From the NCBI GenBank assembly GCA_040954595.2, contig CM082579.2:2852001-2916000 (forward strand): 64,000 nt of DNA. The letters are read 5' to 3'. This document shows, in pieces, positions 53,301 to 64,000 of the stretch. A program made the position numbers and the translations under genes. The notes beneath the pieces are model-generated. The model did not search any database. It worked only from the letters and a program-made list of their open reading frames with translations, and had not been told where the DNA came from. The DNA comes from Balanoglossus misakiensis (Eukaryota > Hemichordata). Within the stretch, counting starts at the first letter, position 1. Each line of letters begins with the position of its first letter.

Positions 53301-53960
53301 TTTCGACTTTTCGAAATCTCAAAATTTCGTCGATTTTTGAAAAAATCATGGGTTATAGCTCAGGAAAATCATCAAAAATCGACGATTTTTCGACTTTTCG
53401 AAATCTCATAATTTCGTCGATTTTTGAAAAAATCATGGGTTATAGCTCAGGAAAATCATCAAAAATCGACGATTTTTCGACTTTCCGAAATCTCAAAATT
53501 TCGTCGATTTTTGAAAAAATCATGGGTTATAGCTCAGGAAAATCATCAAAAATCGACGATTTTTGGACTTTTCGAAATCTCAAAATTTCGTCGATTTTTG
53601 AAAAAATCATGGGTTATAGCTCAGGAAAATCATCAAAAATCGACGATTTTTCGAATTTCCGAAATCTCAAAATTTCGTCGATTTTTGAAAAAATCATGGG
53701 TTATAGCTCAGGAAAATCATCAAAAATCGACGATTTTTCGACTTTCCGAAATCACAAAATTTCGTCGATTTTTGAAAAAATCATGGGTTATAGCTCAGGA
53801 AAATCATCAAAAATCGACGATTTTTCGACTTTCCGAAATCTCAAAATTTCGTCGATTTTTGAAAAAATCATGGGTTATAGCTCAGGAAAATCATCAAAAA
53901 TCGACGATTTTTCGACTTTCCGAAATCTCAAAATTTCGTCGATTTTTGAAAAAATCATGG

Positions 53961-56481
53961 GTTATAATCTCAGGAAAATCATCAAAAATCGACGATTTTT
54001 CGACTTTCCGAAATCTCAAAATTTCGTCATTTTTTGAAAAAATCATGGGTTATAGCTCAGGAAAATCATCAAAAATCGACGATTTTTCGACTTTCCGAAA
54101 TCTCAAAATTTCGTCGATTTTTGAAAAAATCATGGGTTATAGCTCAGGAAAATCATCAAAAATCGACGATTTTTCGACTTTCCGAAATCTCAAAATTTGG
54201 TCGATTTTCGAAAAAATCATGGGTTATAGCTCAGGAAAATCATCAAAAATCGACGATTTTTCGACTTTCCGAAATCTCAAAATTTGGTCGATTTTTGAAA
54301 AAATCATGGGTTATAGCTCAGGAAAATCATCAAAAATCGACGATTTTTCGACTTTCCGAAATCTCAAAATTTCGATGATTTTTGAAAAAATCATGGGTTA
54401 TAGCTCAGGAAAATCATCAAAAATCGACGATTTTTCGACTTTTCGAAATCTCAAAATTTCGATGATTTTTGAAAAAATCGTCGAATTTTGATGATTTTCC
54501 TGAGCTATAACCCATGATTTTTTCAAAAATCGACGAAATTTTGAGATTTCGGAAAGTCGAAAAATCGTCGATTTTTGATGATTTTCCTGAGCTATAACCC
54601 ATGATTTTTTCAAAAATCGACGAAATTTTGAGATTTCGGAAAGTCGAAAAATCGTCGATTTTTGATGATTTTCCTGAGCTATAACCCATGATTTTTTCAA
54701 AAATCGACGAAATTTTGAGATTTCGAAAAGTCGAAAAATCGTCGATTTTTGATGATTTTCCTGAGCTATAACCCAATTTTTTTCAAAAATCGACGAAATT
54801 TTGAGATTTCGAAAAGTCGAAAAATCGTCGATTTTTGATGATTTTCCTGAGCTATAACCCATGATTTTTTCAAAAATCATCGAAATTTTGAGATTTCGAA
54901 AAGTCGATTTTTCGACTTTCCGAAATCTCAAAATTTGGTCGATTTTTGAAAAAATCATGGGTTATAGCTCAGGAAAATCATCAAAAATCGACGATTTTTC
55001 GACTTTCCGAAATCTCAAAATTTCGTCGATTTTTGAAAAAATCATGGGTTATAGCTCAGGAAAATCATCAAAAATCGACGATTTTTCGACTTTCCGAAAT
55101 CTCAAAATTTCGTCGATTTTTGAAAAAATCATGGGTTATAGCTCAGGAAAATCATCAAAAATCGACGATTTTTCGACTTTCCGAAATCTCAAAATTTCGT
55201 CGATTTTTGAAAAAATCATGGGTTATAATCTCAGGAAAATCATCAAAAATCGACGATTTTTCGACTTTCCGAAATCTCAAAATTTCGTCATTTTTTGAAA
55301 AAATCATGGGTTATAGCTCAGGAAAATCATCAAAAATCGACGATTTTTCGACTTTCCGAAATCTCAAAATTTCGTCGATTTTTGAAAAAATCATGGGTTA
55401 TAGCTCAGGAAAATCATCAAAAATCGACGATTTTTCGACTTTCCGAAATCTCAAAATTTGGTCGATTTTCGAAAAAATCATGGGTTATAGCTCAGGAAAA
55501 TCATCAAAAATCGACGATTTTTCGACTTTCCGAAATCTCAAAATTTGGTCGATTTTTGAAAAAATCATGGGTTATAGCTCAGGAAAATCATCAAAAATCG
55601 ACGATTTTTCGACTTTCCGAAATCTCAAAATTTCGATGATTTTTGAAAAAATCATGGGTTATAGCTCAGGAAAATCATCAAAAATCGACGATTTTTCGAC
55701 TTTTCGAAATCTCAAAATTTCGATGATTTTTGAAAAAATCGTCGAATTTTGATGATTTTCCTGAGCTATAACCCATGATTTTTTCAAAAATCGACGAAAT
55801 TTTGAGATTTCGGAAAGTCGAAAAATCGTCGATTTTTGATGATTTTCCTGAGCTATAACCCATGATTTTTTCAAAAATCGACGAAATTTTGAGATTTCGG
55901 AAAGTCGAAAAATCGTCGATTTTTGATGATTTTCCTGAGCTATAACCCATGATTTTTTCAAAAATCGACGAAATTTTGAGATTTCGAAAAGTCGAAAAAT
56001 CGTCGATTTTTGATGATTTTCCTGAGCTATAACCCAATTTTTTTCAAAAATCGACGAAATTTTGAGATTTCGAAAAGTCGAAAAATCGTCGATTTTTGAT
56101 GATTTTCCTGAGCTATAACCCATGATTTTTTCAAAAATCATCGAAATTTTGAGATTTCGAAAAGTCGATTTTTCGACTTTCCGAAATCTCAAAATTTGGT
56201 CGATTTTTGAAAAAATCATGGGTTATAGCTCAGGAAAATCATCAAAAATCGACGATTTTTCGACTTTCCGAAATCTCAAAATTTCGTCGATTTTTGAAAA
56301 AATCATGGGTTATAGCTCAGGAAAATCATCAAAAATCGACGATTTTTCGACTTTCCGAAATCTCAAAATTTCGTCGATTTTTGAAAAAATCATGGGTTAT
56401 AGCTCAGGAAAATCATCAAAAATCGACGATTTTTCGACTTTCCGAAATCTCAAAATTTCGTCGATTTTTGAAAAAATCATG
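53961..56481. repeat. Two 1,261 bp higher-order copies, each with an inverted monomer block
   Basis: Rare variants recur exactly 1,261 bp apart: GTTATAATC at 53961 and 55222, and the orientation switch GTCGAATTTTGATG at 54480 and 55741. The period is 14.5 monomers. In each copy about five monomers run in reverse (about 54480-54909 and 55741-56170) before the array returns to + orientation. This shows that an inversion happened once and was then copied by a segmental duplication. Confidence 0.92.
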
Positions 56482-56689
56482 GGATTATAGCTCAGGAAAA
56501 TCATCAAAAATCGACGATTTTTCGACTTTCCGAAATCTCAAAATTTCGTCGATTTTTGAAAAAATCATGGGTTATAGCTCAGGAAAATCATCAAAAATCG
56601 ACGATTTTTCGACTTTCCGAAATCTCAAAATTTCGTCGATTTTTGAAAAAATCATGGGTTATAGCTCAGGAAAATCATCAAAAATCGAC

Positions 56690-59600
56690 GATTTTTCGAA
56701 TTTCCGAAATCTCAAAATTTCGTCGATTTTTGAAAAAATCATGGGTTATAGCTCAGGAAAATCATCAAAATTCGACGATTTTTCGACTTTCCGAAATCTC
56801 AAAATTTCGTCGATTTTTGAAAAAATCATGGGTTATAGCTCAGGAAAATCATCAAAATTCGACGATTTTTCGACTTTCCGAAATCTCAAAATTTCGTCGA
56901 TTTTTGAAAAAATCATGGGTTATAGCTCAGGAAAATCATCAAAAATCGACGATTTTTCGACTTTCCGAAATTTCAAAATTTCGTCGATTTTTGAAAAAAT
57001 CATGGGTTATAGCTCAGGAAAATCATCAAAAATCGACGATTTTTCGACTTTTCGAAATCTCAAAATTTCGTCGATTTTTGAAAAAATCATGGGTTATAGC
57101 TCAGGAAAATCATCAAAAATCGACGATTTTTCGACTTTTCGAAATCTCAAAATTTCGTCGATTTTTGAAAAAATCATGGGTTATAGCTCAGGAAAATCAT
57201 CAAAAATCGACGATTTTTCGACTTTTCGAAATCTCAAAATTTCGTCGATTTTTGAAAAAATCATGGGTTATAGCTCAGGAAAATCATCAAAAATCGACGA
57301 TTTTTCGACTTTCCGAAATCTCAAAATTTCGTCGATTTTTGAAAAAATCATGGGTTATAGCTCAGGAAAATCATCAAAAATCGACGATTTTTCGACTTTC
57401 CGAAATCTCAAAATTTCGTCGATTTTTGAAAAAATCATGGGTTATAGCTCAGGAAAATCATCAAAAATCGACGATTTTTCGACTTTCCGAAATCTCAAAA
57501 TTTCGTCGATTTTTGAAAAAATCATGGGTTATAGCTCAGGAAAATCATCAAAAATCGACGATTTTTCGACTTTCCGAAATCTCAAAATTTCGTCGATTTT
57601 TGAAAAAATCATGGGTTATAGCTCAGGAAAATCATCAAAAATCGACGATTTTTCGAATTTTCGAAATCTCAAAATTTCGTCGATTTTTGAAAAAATCATG
57701 GGTTATAGCTCAGGAAAATCATCAAAAATCGACGATTTTTCGACTTTCCGAAATCTCAAAATTTCGTCGATTTTTGAAAAAATCATGGGTTATAGCTCAG
57801 GAAAATCATCAAAATTCGACGATTTTTCGACTTTCCGAAATCTCAAAATTTCGTCGATTTTTGAAAAAATCATGGGTTATAGCTCAGGAAAATCATCAAA
57901 AATCGACGATTTTTCGACTTTTCGAAATCTCAAAATTTCGTCGATTTTTGAAAAAATCATGGGTTATAGCTCAGGAAAATCATCAAAAATCGACGATTTT
58001 TCGACTTTCCGAAATCTCAAAATTTCGTCGATTTTTGAAAAAATCATGGGTTATAGCTCAGGAAAATCATCAAAAATCGACGATTTTTCGACTTTCCGAA
58101 ATCTCAAAATTTCGTCGATTTTTGAAAAAATCATGGGTTATAGCTCAGGAAAATCATCAAAAATCGACGATTTTTCGACTTTCCGAAATCTCAAAATTTC
58201 GTCGATTTTTGAAAAAATCATGGGTTATAGCTCAGGAAAATCATCAAAAATCGACGATTTTTCGAATTTTCGAAATCTCAAAATTTCGTCGATTTTTGAA
58301 AAAATCATGGGTTATAGCTCAGGAAAATCATCAAAAATCGACGATTTTTCGACTTTCCGAAATCTCAAAATTTCGTCGATTTTTGAAAAAATCATGGGTT
58401 ATAGCTCAGGAAAATCATCAAAATTCGACGATTTTTCGACTTTCCGAAATCTCAAAATTTCGTCGATTTTTGAAAAAATCATGGGTTATAGCTCAGGAAA
58501 ATCATCAAAAATCGACGATTTTTCGACTTTTCGAAATCTCAAAATTTCGTCGATTTTTGAAAAAATCATGGGTTATAGCTCAGGAAAATCATCAAAAATC
58601 GACGATTTTTCGACTTTTCGAAATCTCAAAATTTGGTCGATTTTTGAAAAAATCATGGGTTATAGCTCAGAAAAATCATCAAAAATCGACGATTTTTCGA
58701 CTTTCCGAAATCTCAAAATTTCGTCGATTTTTGAAAAAATCATGGGTTATAGCTCAGGAAAATCATCAAAAATCGACGATTTTTCGACTTTCCGAAATCT
58801 CAAAATTTCGTCGATTTTTGAAAAAATCATGGGTTATAGCTCAGGAAAATCATCAAAAATCGACGATTTTTCGACTTTCCGAAATCTCAAAATTTCGTCG
58901 ATTTTTGAAAAAATCATGGGTTATAGCTCAGGAAAATCATCAAAAATCGACGATTTTTCGAATTTCCGAAATCTCAAAATTTCGTCGATTTTTGAAAAAA
59001 TCATGGGTTATAGCTCAGGAAAATCATCAAAATTCGACGATTTTTCGACTTTCCGAAATCTCAAAATTTCGTCGATTTTTGAAAAAATCATGGGTTATAG
59101 CTCAGGAAAATCATCAAAATTCGACGATTTTTCGACTTTCCGAAATCTCAAAATTTCGTCGATTTTTGAAAAAATCATGGGTTATAGCTCAGGAAAATCA
59201 TCAAAAATCGACGATTTTTCGACTTTCCGAAATTTCAAAATTTCGTCGATTTTTGAAAAAATCATGGGTTATAGCTCAGGAAAATCATCAAAAATCGACG
59301 ATTTTTCGACTTTTCGAAATCTCAAAATTTCGTCGATTTTTGAAAAAATCATGGGTTATAGCTCAGGAAAATCATCAAAAATCGACGATTTTTCGACTTT
59401 TCGAAATCTCAAAATTTCGTCGATTTTTGAAAAAATCATGGGTTATAGCTTAGGAAAATCATCAAAAATCGACGATTTTTCGACTTTTCGAAATCTCAAA
59501 ATTTCGTCGATTTTTGAAAAAATCATGGGTTATAGCTCAGGAAAATCATCAAAAATCGACGATTTTTCGACTTTCCGAAATCTCAAAATTTCGTCGATTT

Positions 59601-60480
59601 TTGAAAAAATCATGGGTTATAGCTCAGGAAAATCATCAAAAATCGACGATTTTTCGACTTTCCGAAATCTCAAAATTTCGTCGATTTTTGAAAAAATCAT
59701 GGGTTATAGCTCAGGAAAATCATCAAAAATCGACGATTTTTCGACTTTCCGAAATCTCAAAATTTCGTCGATTTTTGAAAAAATCATGGGTTATAGCTCA
59801 GGAAAATCATCAAAAATCGACGATTTTTCGACTTTCCGAAATCTCAAAATTTCGTCGATTTTTGAAAAAATCATGGGTTATAGCTCAGGAAAATCATCAA
59901 AAATCGACGATTTTTCGACTTTCCGAAATCACAAAATTTCGTCGATTTTTGAAAAAATAATGGGTTATAGCTCAGGAAAATCATCAAAAATCGACGATTT
60001 TTCGAATTTTCGAAATCTCAAAATTTCGTCGATTTTTGAAAAAATCATGGGTTATAGCTCAGGAAAATCATCAAAAATCGACGATTTTTCGACTTTCCGA
60101 AATCTCAAAATTTCGTCGATTTTTGAAAAAATCATGGGTTATAGCTCAGGAAAATCATCAAAATTCGACGATTTTTCGACTTTCCGAAATCTCAAAATTT
60201 CGTCGATTTTTGAAAAAATCATGGGTTATAGCTCAGGAAAATCATCAAAAATCGACGATTTTTCGACTTTTCGAAATCTCAAAATTTCGTCGATTTTTGA
60301 AAAAATCATGGGTTATAGCTCAGGAAAATCATCAAAAATCGACGATTTTTCGACTTTTCGAAATCTCAAAATTTCGTCGATTTTTGAAAAAATCATGGGT
60401 TATAGCTCAGGAAAATCATCAAAAATCGACGATTTTTCGACTTTTCGAAATCTCAAAATTTCGTCGATTTTTGAAAAAAT
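56690..60480. repeat. Higher-order duplication of 26 monomers (2,262 bp)
   Basis: A rare base change (CGAATTTCCG) at 56697 and 58959 is followed in both places by two monomers with AAATTCGAC and then one with AATTTCAAAATTT, so the variant order is duplicated with a 2,262 bp offset (26 x 87). A second marker, CGAATTTTCG at 57654 and 58263, shows a 609 bp (seven-monomer) sub-duplication, and reappears at 60003. Confidence 0.8.
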
Positions 60481-61257
60481 CATGGTTTTCAGGAAAATCA
60501 TCAAAAATCGACGATTTTTCGACTTTCCGAAATCTCAAAATTTCGTCGATTTTTGAAAAAATCATGGGTTATAGCTCAGGAAAATCATCAAAAATCGACG
60601 ATTTTTCGACTTTCCGAAATCTCAAAATTTCGTCGATTTTTGAAAAAATCATGGGTTATAGCTCAGGAAAATCATCAAAAATCGACGATTTTTCGACTTT
60701 CCGAAATCTCAAAATTTCGTCGATTTTTGAAAAAATCATGGGTTATAGCTCAGGAAAATCATCAAAAATCGACGATTTTTCGACTTTTCGAAATCTCAAA
60801 ATTTCGTCGATTTTTGAAAAAATCATGGGTTATAGCTCAGGAAAATCATCAAAAATCGACGATTTTTCGACTTTTCGAAATCTCAAAATTTCGTCGATTT
60901 TTGAAAAAATCATGGGTTATAGCTCAGGAAAATCATCAAAAATCGACGATTTTTCGACTTTTCGAAATCTCAAAATTTCGTCGATTTTTGAAAAAATCAT
61001 GGGTTATAGCTCAGGAAAATCATCAAAAATCGACGATTTTTGGACTTTTCGAAATCTCAAAATTTCGTCGATTTTTAAAAAAAATTGGGTTATAGCTCAG
61101 GAAAATCATCAAAAATCGACGATTTTTCGACTTTCCGAAATCTCAAAATTTCGTCGATTTTTGAAAAAATCATGGGTTATAGCTCAGGAAAATCATCAAA
61201 AATCGACGATTTTTCGACTTTCCGAAATCTCAAAATTTCGTCGATTTTTGAAAAAAT

Positions 61258-61346
61258 CATGGGTTATAGCTCAGGAAAATCATCAAAAAGTGAAAATCTG
61301 TCGACTTTGCGAATTTTTGAATTTCGTGATTTTTCGAAATATTCAT
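61258..61346 (+). repeat. Right edge of satellite: one diverged monomer
   Basis: The final monomer switches from the main type to the edge type (TCTGTCGACTTTGCGAATTT, then TTCGTGATTTTTCGAAATAT). It matches the left-edge monomers in sequence but has the opposite orientation, so the array is bounded by edge-type monomers facing inward in mirror image. Confidence 0.9.
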
Positions 61347-61891
61347 AAGTTGAAGTATAGACAACTCAGGTTTCCAGTGACAAAAAGTTAATGGAGCCAA
61401 CTCCTTATGTTTTGACAGCAGTGTTCCTTTATTCGTTAAAATTCTTCAACCAGAGTACAACAATTCGCAGGTAAAGTAATTTAAACTATAGCACCACCAA
61501 TTGTTTCAGAATGTTGCATCGTCTTCTGGCTCACAGATGAGCAACTGCTGTCAAATTGTAAGTAATCAGTATTTGACCACTGCCCTCTCTGATACAATCA
61601 AAGCATTCACCACCACCACCACCACCACTGAGTGGTTCAGTCCTGTTATTTTCACTGTTGAAGTTGGAGCTGCAAAAATGTGGTGAAAATGAGGTTTTAA
61701 GGCTCAAGATACAGTTACAATGCTCAATGGACATGAAAAATACTGAGTTGTCTTATCAAGTCACCATTACCATTCTGCTATGATTATGATATGATTCAGT
61801 AAAATGCTATGCAAAACATTACAGATTCAAACTTCTCTTCTGAACATTGTTAAACCGTCCAGTTGGCATCTGTCACTAACAAGTCAGCACA
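61347..61891. other. URAD 3' UTR region
   Basis: No coding sequence is seen. On the URAD strand an AATAAA signal (TTTATT at 61428-61433) lies only about 80 bp from the satellite edge, giving a UTR of about 0.46 kb. A short ACC microsatellite is present at about 61608-61628. Confidence 0.6.
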
Positions 61892-62235
61892 TCACAATTT
61901 GGAGTCAACTTCTATCAAATCAGCAAGCCTGTACCATCCAATCTTCTTGACCTCACCTACTCCGGTCATTAATTCCTTGTGTTCATCATTTTTCACCCTT
62001 CTCGCAAGGCCTTCCATGATGGCCTGCTTCTTGTTCTCGCGGGCGCAGATCACAAACGGAAAGCCGAACTTTGCACGGTATTGTCTATTGCAGTCCTGCA
62101 GAAAATCTCTCTCTTCGTCAGTGAGCGACAGCATCCCAGAACCTCGCTGTTCCTTGGTCGATTCCTGCGTGAGTTTCCCGGCAACGGACAACTTCCCAGC
62201 CAGGTCCGGGTGGCATCTCAGTATTCCGGCTTTTC
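61892..62235 (-). CDS. URAD (OHCU decarboxylase, PRHOXNB), last exon only
   Basis: This enzyme decarboxylates 2-oxo-4-hydroxy-4-carboxy-5-ureidoimidazoline to S-allantoin, the third step of urate degradation after uricase and HIU hydrolase. The exon opens after a TTTCAG acceptor in phase 1 and encodes about 114 residues. It begins KAGILRCHPDLAGKLSVAGK, which includes the catalytic histidine of the HPDLAG motif, and continues LTQESTKEQRGSGM, YRAKFGFPFVICARENKK and GEVKKIGWYRLADL. It ends in DSKL followed by TGA, a perfect C-terminal peroxisomal targeting signal. The N-terminal exon or exons (about 60 residues in homologues) are not found between here and 64000 and are probably beyond the repeats to the right. 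Confidence 0.95.
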
Positions 62236-62439
62236 CTGAAACAGCAAAAACAAGCGAAAGGAATCAGGAATCATCACATTTTACTGGACGTCTTCTATAA
62301 TAATTGGAGTATGAAACACGATATCATTTTCCCTTTGAACCCTCCCCTGAAGAAAACTAAGTTCACCAGAGGCAGATTCATCCTCATATTCGTGTGACCT
62401 TTCTACATGAAGGTGAGGCTGTTGCTTACGGTGGCCGAA

Positions 62440-62835
62440 ACCGACACTCCTCTGCTATGCTAAGTCGACCTCCTCTGCTATGCTAAGTCCTCCTCTGCTA
62501 TGCTAATTCCTCCTCTGCTATGCTAAGTCCTGCGATGCTATGCTAATTCCTGCGATGCTAACTGAATCCGATCTGCTGCCGACCTCCTCTGCTATACTAT
62601 GTCGATCTGCGATGCTATGCTAAGTCCTGCGATGCTATGCTAATTCCTGCGATGCTAACTGAATCCGATCTGCTGCCGACCTCCTCTGCTATGCTATGTC
62701 GATCTGCGATGCTATGCTAAGTCCTGCGATGCTATGCTAATTCCTGCGATGCTAACTGAATCTGATCAGCTGTCGACCTCCTCTGCTATGCTATGTCGAT
62801 CTGCGATGCTATGCTAAGTCCTGCGTTGCTAACTT
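62440..62835. repeat. Minisatellite with 97 bp higher-order period
   Basis: Units of about 18 bp around CTGCTATGCTAAGTCCT or CTGCGATGCTATGCTAA are grouped into a larger unit that repeats every 97 bp: the marker GACCTCCTCTGCTAT occurs at 62581, 62678 and 62775. It lies in the inferred intron upstream of the last URAD exon. Confidence 0.93.
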
Positions 62836-62892
62836 AACCGGAAGTACTGGAGTACATTTTTACGAACAAACATACGCTCGTCTCACATGCGG

Positions 62893-64000
62893 CCGGACTT
62901 GCTGTTTGGCGACTGATTTGGGCGAGCGGAGAAAGCATTAAGTGATAATAGAAATAATATATGAATATCTTATCCATAAAATTTGTTTCGAAGATACGGA
63001 TTTTGTAGGCGGCGACAACGTCTGCAATTAGAGGCGATCGTTTCCCCACTTTCCAATCCTAGAAATCAAGACTTCATTTGCGGTCCTACTAATTACTGCC
63101 TGTAGCTGCCCGTCATTTTCTGTGGAAATTGGCTGATCAGTTTAGCCCAATATGATGTAATAAATATCGTGAATGATTTTTCAAGGAGTCTTTTTTCTTA
63201 GACTGAATATTGGCTAAACGTTATATTTAGAGGTTAAACGGCTGCCAGAGGGTATTTGGGTGCAGGACCTCTCATGTGAAAATTAGCATACATTTTACTG
63301 TTGGGAGATGAATAAAGACAAAAGACAGCTTACAAGTCACAGAAACAGAGGGATCCATTAGTTTCATGACTTTATTATAATATGCTTGGTGTGAATCCTG
63401 CTTGCTGATTGGCAAGAGCCAGGGTTTATATTCTCGCAAAAAAATGGACCAAGAACAGTGAATAATTTAGAAATGGAACACATACAAGAGAACACACTTT
63501 ATTCAAGTTACTGGATGTGGGATAACATGGATAAAGTCGTGCGACTTTAGAAATTCTATAACACTTCGCTCGGTGATTATTTCCCGCCAAATATGCTATG
63601 GGGAAACTAATTTTCACATGAGAGGTCCTGCACCCAAATACCCTCTGGCAGCCGTTTAACCTCTAAATATAACGTTTAGCCAATAGTCAGTCTAAGAAAA
63701 AAGACTCCTTGAAAAATCATTCACGATATTTATTACATCATATTGGGCTAAACTGATCAGCCAATTTCCACAGAAAATGACGGGCAGCTACAGGCAGTAA
63801 TTAGTAGGACCGCAAATGAAGTCTTGATTTCTAGGATTGGAAAGTGGGGAAACGATCGCCTCTAATTGCAGACGTTGTCGCCGCCTACAAAATCCGTATC
63901 TTCGAAACAAATTTTATGGATAAGATATTCATATATTATTTCTATTATCACTTAATGCTTTCTCCGCTCGCCCAAATCAGTCGCCAAACAGCAAGTCCGG
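62893..64000. mobile_element. Large inverted repeat: 394 bp arms, 320 bp loop, truncated by window end
   Basis: Bases 62893-63286 are matched in reverse complement by 63607-64000 with no indel and only one mismatch noticed (GAATATTGG against GACTATTGG near 63204). The spacer 63287-63606 is unique. The arm may extend left of 62893, since the partner arm is cut by the end of the window. The near identity implies recent origin or ongoing gene conversion. No transposase frame is visible; a foldback-type non-autonomous element is the simplest reading. It lies in the probable URAD upstream intron. Confidence 0.85.

Larger units (their letters stand above)
41331..61257 (+). repeat. Main satellite array, about 229 monomers of 87 bp
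   Basis: The monomer can be followed from CATGGG at 41337 to the last at 61258, a span of 19,921 bp or 229 periods. Most copies differ at only a few bases; recurrent variants include AAATTCGAC for AAAATCGAC, TTTTCG for TTTCCG, ATCACA for ATCTCA and CATCGAAAAT for CATCAAAAAT. Each monomer carries a 17 bp dyad (AAAAATCG, A, CGATTTTT) and a second A/T dyad about half a period away. Because 87 is divisible by three and several frames lack stops, long open frames arise here, but nothing supports translation. Single-base indels (for example near 42300, 45592, 51180 and 60485) shift these frames without other consequence. It is probably a species-specific satellite. Confidence 0.98.

Noticed and set aside
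40605-61346. CRISPR array
   Set aside because: The repeats are contiguous without unique spacers, the genome is eukaryotic, and the period is uniform over the whole monomer.
41320-61391. Long + and - strand open frames in the satellite as real repeat proteins
   Set aside because: They are tandem copies of a 29-residue unit produced by an 87 bp DNA repeat that is open in more than one frame. They have no promoter, splice or homology evidence, and frame changes at single-base indels do not lead to stops.

Overview
This is animal nuclear DNA. Coding regions are split by GT-AG introns of about 80 bp to 4.2 kb, the non-coding DNA is AT-rich, and all five genes are metazoan families. I read the exons by eye from splice sites, phase continuity and remembered vertebrate homologues, with no database search. 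Compact introns, marine-invertebrate-like non-coding DNA and a single VEGF-receptor-like gene suggest a non-vertebrate, probably an invertebrate deuterostome (lancelet, hemichordate or echinoderm grade). The species is not determined.

Layout, left to right. (1) 2350-10119, + strand: the 3' 13 exons of an ARHGEF17-type RhoGEF (half of the DH domain, PH-like region, C-terminal propeller). (2) 15770-17936, - strand: complete five-exon CHIC gene (167 aa). (3) 19494-23899, - strand: complete POMP proteasome-assembly gene (141 aa), apparently with a first coding exon that is only the ATG. (4) 26213-38270, + strand: complete 19-exon class III/V receptor tyrosine kinase (1432 aa), VEGFR-like but with eight rather than seven Ig domains and one GC-AG intron. 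(5) 40605-61346: a 20.7 kb satellite of about 229 monomers of 87 bp, bounded by diverged monomers in opposite orientations and containing inverted blocks. (6) 61892-62235, - strand: last exon of URAD (OHCU decarboxylase, once called PRHOXNB) ending in the peroxisomal signal SKL. (7) 62440-62835: minisatellite with a 97 bp higher-order period. (8) 62893-64000: inverted repeat with nearly identical 394 bp arms, cut by the window end.

The genes do not form one pathway. What joins them is position: CHIC, POMP, a VEGFR/PDGFR-type kinase and URAD are all neighbours of ParaHox loci in vertebrates (CHIC2-GSX2-PDGFRA-KIT-KDR on human 4q12; PDX1-CDX2-URAD-FLT3 and FLT1-POMP on 13q12). The window therefore looks like a ParaHox flank still in ancestral linkage. 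I found no homeobox in it; Gsx, Xlox and Cdx may lie to the right, beyond URAD. The most unusual structure is the satellite between the kinase and URAD. Its long stop-free frames are a by-product of a period divisible by three, not genes.
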